The notes under the pieces were generated by a model. The model was not told the DNA's origin and made no database searches. It was given only the letters and a program-made list of their open reading frames with translations. The position numbers and the translations under genes were made by a program. From the NCBI RefSeq assembly GCF_000423585.1, contig NZ_AUIG01000011.1:62001-126000 (forward strand): a DNA stretch of 64,000 nucleotides, given 5' to 3'. Of this stretch, positions 60,474 to 64,000 are shown in pieces (the stretch's first letter is position 1; every line of letters begins with the position of its first letter). Origin of the DNA: Salinimicrobium xinjiangense DSM 19287. Its GTDB lineage: Bacteria > Bacteroidota > Bacteroidia > Flavobacteriales > Flavobacteriaceae.

Positions 60474-61874
60474 ATGCAAGACATAAAAAATTATGTAGAT
60501 CAGAACAAAGAGCGCTTTATAGATGAGCTGATTCAGCTTCTGAAAATTCCTTCAATCAGCGCTGACTCGAAGTATAAAAATGACCTTTTAAACACTGCCC
60601 AAGCCGTAAAGCAAAGTTTACTTGATGCCGGTTGCGATGTAGCCGAGATCCATGAAACCCCCGGACATCCCGTGGTCTATGGGGAGAAAATTATTGATGA
60701 GAACTTACCCACGGTTCTTGTTTATGGTCATTACGATGTGCAGCCGCCAGATCCTCTTGAGCTATGGGAGAGTCCGCCGTTTGAGCCGGTGATCAAAAAA
60801 ACCCAGACTCACCCCGAAGGTGCCATTTTTGCCAGGGGAGCCTGTGACGATAAGGGCCAGATGTACATGCATGTGAAGGCACTGGAGTATATGACGAAAA
60901 ACAACGAACTCCCTTGTAATATCAAGTTCATGATCGAAGGTGAAGAAGAAGTTGGAAGTGAGCATCTGGGCTGGTTTATAGAGATGAACCGGGAAAAGCT
61001 GCAAAACGACGTCATCCTCATAAGTGATACCGGAATGATCGCCAAAGATACTCCCTCAGTTACTACCGGTCTGCGCGGACTCAGTTATATGGAAGTGGAA
61101 GTGACGGGGCCAAACCGCGATCTCCACAGCGGACTCTACGGTGGGGCGGTAGCCAATCCAATTAATGTACTTTCTAAGATGATCGCCTCCCTGCAGGATG
61201 AAGATAACCGTATCACTATTCCGGGATTTTATGATGATGTAGTGGAATACAGCGAAGAGGAAAGAGCAAAAATGGCCGAAGCTCCTTTTGACCTGGAGGA
61301 ATATAAAAAGAAACTGAACATAGAAGATGTGCAGGGTGAGGCAGGTTATTCCACCCTCGAACGCGCTTCTATTCGTCCCACTCTTGATGTAAACGGCATC
61401 TGGGGCGGATATATTGGAGAAGGTGCCAAAACGGTGTTGCCTTCAAAAGCTTACGCAAAGATCTCCATGCGTTTGGTAAGTGACCAGGACTGGAAAAAGA
61501 TCAGTCAGCTATTCACCAAACATTTTGAAAGTCTGGCGCCAAAGTCTGTAAAGGTGAAGGTGACTACCCATCATGGCGGACAAGCCTATGTGACACCCAT
61601 CGATACCCTGGAATACCAGGCGGCCAATGATGCATATGCTGAAGTTTTTGGTAAGGATCCTATTCCGCAGCACAGTGGAGGAAGCATTCCTATTGTTTCT
61701 TTATTCGAAAAGGAGCTCAACAGCAAGACTATCCTAATGGGCTTCGGACTCGACACAGATGCTATCCATTCGCCGAATGAGCACTTCGGAATATGGAATT
61801 ATCTGAAAGGCATTGAAACCATTCCCTATTTCTTCAAGCATTTCACTAAATTGAAACAAGCGGAGAAAAAGTGA
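60474..61874 (+). CDS. M20-family dipeptidase
   Basis: 466 residues, cytosolic. The di-zinc site shows as VLVYGHYDVQPPDP (His and bridging region), GACDDKGQMY (bridging Asp), MIEGEEEVGSEHL (general base Glu-Glu), ILISDTGM (Asp) and the last His in TDAIHSPNEHFGIWNY. The lid domain (about 200-360) is the peptidase M20 dimerisation type. Length and motif spacing suit the CNDP/DUG1-like dipeptidase group, which cleaves dipeptides such as Cys-Gly. Monocistronic, with heptads and a strong terminator after it. Confidence 0.92.
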   Translation: MQDIKNYVDQNKERFIDELIQLLKIPSISADSKYKNDLLNTAQAVKQSLLDAGCDVAEIHETPGHPVVYGEKIIDENLPTVLVYGHYDVQPPDPLELWESPPFEPVIKKTQTHPEGAIFARGACDDKGQMYMHVKALEYMTKNNELPCNIKFMIEGEEEVGSEHLGWFIEMNREKLQNDVILISDTGMIAKDTPSVTTGLRGLSYMEVEVTGPNRDLHSGLYGGAVANPINVLSKMIASLQDEDNRITIPGFYDDVVEYSEEERAKMAEAPFDLEEYKKKLNIEDVQGEAGYSTLERASIRPTLDVNGIWGGYIGEGAKTVLPSKAYAKISMRLVSDQDWKKISQLFTKHFESLAPKSVKVKVTTHHGGQAYVTPIDTLEYQAANDAYAEVFGKDPIPQHSGGSIPIVSLFEKELNSKTILMGFGLDTDAIHSPNEHFGIWNYLKGIETIPYFFKHFTKLKQAEKK

Positions 61875-61898
61875 TCAGTGGTCGGTGATCAGTGATCA
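61871..61898 (+). repeat. four heptads beginning in the stop codon
   Basis: GTGATCA, GTGGTCG, GTGATCA, GTGATCA, starting one base before the TGA of the dipeptidase gene. Confidence 0.8.
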
Positions 61899-61907
61899 GA
61901 ATTTTTA

Positions 61908-61945
61908 GACCTCACAGTTTTTGAAATCTGTGAGGTCTTTTTTTT
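61908..61945 (+). terminator. rho-independent terminator
   Basis: GACCTCACAG, loop of ten, CTGTGAGGTC and eight T residues, after the dipeptidase gene. Confidence 0.93.
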
Positions 61946-62068
61946 AACCAACCCCTTTCAGCGGTTATCAACCCTGAAAGCGGGTGTTTGATAATTCACT
62001 CGTCGAGCTGTAATGTCTTTTTGTTCAGGAATTTACTTTTTTTTTAAATTCCTTGCTTTATCTCTTTA

Positions 62069-62103
62069 GACCTACAAGGTTCGGAAAACCTTGCTGGTCT
62101 TTA
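62069..62103 (+). terminator. second hairpin before blaI
   Basis: GACC-TA-CAAGGTT and AACCTTG-CT-GGTC with a short T run. It may be a back-up terminator shielding the BlaI-controlled promoter from upstream transcription. Confidence 0.6.
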
Positions 62104-62119
62104 ACAAACATTTTTCTAG

Positions 62120-62182
62120 TTCTACGCTTGTAGAATAAAATATTTATTCTACATTTGTAGATATACATCTAAAGTTGTAGAA
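62120..62182 (+). promoter_or_regulatory. three BlaI-type operators
   Basis: TTCTACGCTTGTAGAA (62120-62135), TTCTACATTTGTAGAT (62147-62162) and ATCTAAAGTTGTAGAA (62167-62182) each show the TCTA...TGTAGA dyad with the TACA/TGTA core known for BlaI/MecI sites. The third ends three bases before the blaI ATG. Autoregulation follows from family knowledge. Confidence 0.8.
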
Positions 62183-62185
62183 CAA

Positions 62186-62551
62186 ATGCAATTATCCAAA
62201 GCCGAAGAACAACTCATGCAGATCCTCTGGAAACAGGATAAAGCTTTCATGAAAGACCTCATCGATGCCTATCCTAATCCCAAACCTGCTCAAACCACTG
62301 TTGCTACACTGCTAAAGCGGATGCAGGATAAGAACTTTGTTGACTACAAGCAGTATGGAAGATCCCGGGAGTATTTTCCCCTGGTAAGAAAGAAAGACTA
62401 CTTCTCAAAGCAGGTAAACGGCATGATCAAGAACTTCTTCAACGATTCTGCATCGCAATTTGCCTCTTTCTTTACCAAAGAAGCTAATCTGAGTAAGGAG
62501 GAACTGGAGGAATTGCGAAGCCTTATAGACCGCGAAATAAAAAATAAATAG
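62186..62551 (+). CDS. blaI: BlaI/MecI/CopY-family transcriptional repressor
   Basis: 121 residues. The winged-helix N-terminal domain begins LSKAEEQLMQILWKQDKAFMKDLIDAY. The recognition helix is in PAQTTVATLLKRMQDKNFVDYKQYG, and the dimerisation helices are at 75-121. In characterised systems the repressor is inactivated after the partner M56 sensor is activated. The M56 gene starts two bases after the TAG. Three matching operators lie directly upstream. The cue is unknown; in Bacteroidota such pairs are widespread and are not proof of beta-lactam resistance. Confidence 0.93.
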   Translation: MQLSKAEEQLMQILWKQDKAFMKDLIDAYPNPKPAQTTVATLLKRMQDKNFVDYKQYGRSREYFPLVRKKDYFSKQVNGMIKNFFNDSASQFASFFTKEANLSKEELEELRSLIDREIKNK

Positions 62552-62553
62552 CT

Positions 62554-64000
62554 ATGGAAATGTACCTGTTGAAATCAGCTGCCTGCCTGGCAATTTTGAT
62601 ACTCTTTTATAAGCTGCTGCTGGAGAAGGAGAACATGCACGTATTCAAAAGATTCTACCTGCTTGCCGTACCGGTGATTTCATTCGGAATTCCTGCAATT
62701 AGCTTTCCTGAATATATTACAGTTTCATCTGAAGGTACAGCCTTCTTCAGCACGATTTCAACTCCTGAAACCACAGCTGAATTTCCCCTTTTTGAAGTGC
62801 TATTAAGCAGCCTTTATATTTTGGGAGTGCTTTTCTTCGGAAGCAGATTCCTTTTCAACCTTAGTTCTCTTCTGAAGAGAGCGAAAAAAAATCCAAAAAT
62901 AAAAGCTGCCAGTGCCATACATGTGCTTTTAAAAGAGGAAGTTATTCCCCACACCTTCTGGAGTTACATCTATCTCAACCGGAAAAGATTTGAGACAAAA
63001 CAAATTCCACAGGAAGTACTGGATCATGAACTGGCTCACGTAAGGCAAAAACACAGTGCAGATATTCTATTCATGGAAATTTTGCAGGTGCTTCTATGGT
63101 TCCTTCCTTTTATATACCTGCTAAAAAAAGCTGTAAAGCTCAATCACGAATTTCTTGCCGACAGTGCAGTATTACGGGGGACAGAAAACATCAGTCTTTA
63201 CCAACAAATGCTGCTTTCCTTTTCATCGGGGGAGCAGAACGAACTTGTCAATTCAATCAATTATCAATCAATCAAAAAACGATTTACAGTTATGAAAAAA
63301 CAACCCTCTCAAAAGGCCGTTTTACTCAGGACATTTATTTTCCTGCCTCTGCTGGCCGTACTTCTCTACAGCTTTAGTGGCCGGGAAACAGTGCTAGTAG
63401 AAAAAGATACGACGAACAACGAACTCCTTCAGGAAAAAGCCACACCCGAAATGGTTGCTGACTATAATCTATTGGCCCAGAAATACAATTCCGACTGGAA
63501 TACTACAAAAGTGACCTTCATCCCGAATGACCTTATTAAAATGCAGGAAATTTATAAAGTGATGACCCCAGAACAAAAAAGGGATGCAGAGCCTTATCCA
63601 AAAATACCCGAAGATTATAACTATCAAAAAATCGCTACTCCAGAAATGGTTAAGGAATATAACGAACTGGCAAAAATGCTGAAGAATTACAACAAGAAAT
63701 CCAACAATGGACAATCTTTGCCAAAAGATTTATCTCCTATAAAAATTAAGGAAATCAAAAGGATGAGATATCTCCACAGTATAATGACCGAAGAACAAAA
63801 AGAGAAAGCAGAACCATTACCTGGAATATACCCTCCCCCTCCACCTCCACCAACTAAGGATTCTGATAATTCAACTCCGCCCCAACAAATAAATTTTTAC
63901 GACTTGGCCGCAGATGGAGTAACTTTTTACCACAGAGGAAAACCTATTGATGTTGAAAAAGCGAAAAACTTGGTTGAGGTTCAGAAAACTGCAAATTTAA
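62554..64000 (+). CDS. M56 (BlaR1-like) membrane metallopeptidase, 3' end outside window
   Basis: 482 codons are visible from the ATG at 62554, open at the window edge. The N-terminus has helices at about 3-20, 33-50 and 85-105. The zinc motif is HELAH in VLDHELAHVRQKHSADILF, with a further conserved NHEFLADSAVL stretch as third ligand region. A fourth helix is near 263-280. The periplasmic tail holds two tandem repeats (about 300-350 and 365-420), each with TPEMVxxYNxLA and an MTxEQKxxAEPxP segment, then a run of seven prolines (PPPPPPP). No penicillin-binding sensor domain is seen, so the signal differs from that of staphylococcal BlaR1. Paired with blaI. Confidence 0.9.
   Translation, partial: MEMYLLKSAACLAILILFYKLLLEKENMHVFKRFYLLAVPVISFGIPAISFPEYITVSSEGTAFFSTISTPETTAEFPLFEVLLSSLYILGVLFFGSRFLFNLSSLLKRAKKNPKIKAASAIHVLLKEEVIPHTFWSYIYLNRKRFETKQIPQEVLDHELAHVRQKHSADILFMEILQVLLWFLPFIYLLKKAVKLNHEFLADSAVLRGTENISLYQQMLLSFSSGEQNELVNSINYQSIKKRFTVMKKQPSQKAVLLRTFIFLPLLAVLLYSFSGRETVLVEKDTTNNELLQEKATPEMVADYNLLAQKYNSDWNTTKVTFIPNDLIKMQEIYKVMTPEQKRDAEPYPKIPEDYNYQKIATPEMVKEYNELAKMLKNYNKKSNNGQSLPKDLSPIKIKEIKRMRYLHSIMTEEQKEKAEPLPGIYPPPPPPPTKDSDNSTPPQQINFYDLAADGVTFYHRGKPIDVEKAKNLVEVQKTANL

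Noticed and set aside
62186-64000. Calling the BlaI/M56 pair a beta-lactam resistance system
   Set aside because: No class A/B beta-lactamase gene or penicillin-binding sensor domain is visible; such pairs are common general regulators in this phylum.

Overview
The window is a 64 kb chromosomal segment from a member of the Flavobacteriaceae (Bacteroidota). The genus cannot be fixed from the sequence; it looks like the Gramella/Salegentibacter/Salinimicrobium group. Support comes from -7 elements of the TAnnTTTG type, a general lack of Shine-Dalgarno sequences, the fused CcsB-CcsA cytochrome c maturation protein, many SusD-free small lipoproteins with Bacteroidota-style signal peptides, and long intergenic spacers full of degenerate short repeats. 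No phage, plasmid or CRISPR genes are seen. One non-autonomous mobile element is clear.

Layout. 0-14 kb is an anaerobic-metabolism block on the minus strand: pyruvate formate-lyase activase (partial), pflB, an OFA-type formate/oxalate MFS carrier, the fused haem-attachment protein CcsBA, ammonifying nitrite reductase nrfA and its quinol-oxidising partner nrfH. I find the same FNR-like inverted repeat, at exactly the same distance from a -7-like box, in front of pflB, the carrier and nrfHA. The block therefore looks like one oxygen-responsive regulon joining mixed-acid fermentation, formate transport and nitrite ammonification. 11-26 kb holds scattered enzymes (M14 peptidase, GNAT, endonuclease/phosphatase family, serine hydrolase, aldo/keto reductase, DinB) and small membrane proteins, separated by repeat-filled spacers. 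These spacers carry a MITE with a perfect target duplication. An AT-rich HEPN-motif gene (24.7-25.9 kb) is the best candidate for a defence or toxin-type accessory gene.

26-33 kb is a complete TolC/adaptor/RND efflux system followed by a PII-like small protein and a DUF2892 membrane protein; a duplicated operator precedes the TolC gene. 33-47 kb holds a dihaem-type lipoprotein, an RCC1-propeller lipoprotein, a TlpA-like lipoprotein and a run of orphan secreted or membrane proteins. Many are preceded by a recurring terminator-plus-promoter module. A Kef-type antiporter, PanE-like reductase and BASS transporter also lie here. 47-58 kb has a spermidine-synthase-like methyltransferase, an adhesin-like protein, acyl-CoA dehydrogenase, an S9 peptidase, a HAD phosphatase gene interrupted by an in-frame amber codon, and the glnK-amt nitrogen operon behind an 18-bp perfect palindrome. 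59-64 kb has manA, tRNA-Leu(UAG), an M20 dipeptidase and a BlaI/M56 (BlaR1-like) pair with three BlaI-type operators; the M56 gene runs off the end.

The most unusual global property is the intergenic DNA. Many spacers are built from 7-bp units kept in register and locally homogenised (for example nine exact heptads filling 33031-33093 between a stop codon and the next start). On top of these lie dispersed families with ends TGTCATTTCGA and GAGAAATCTCA.
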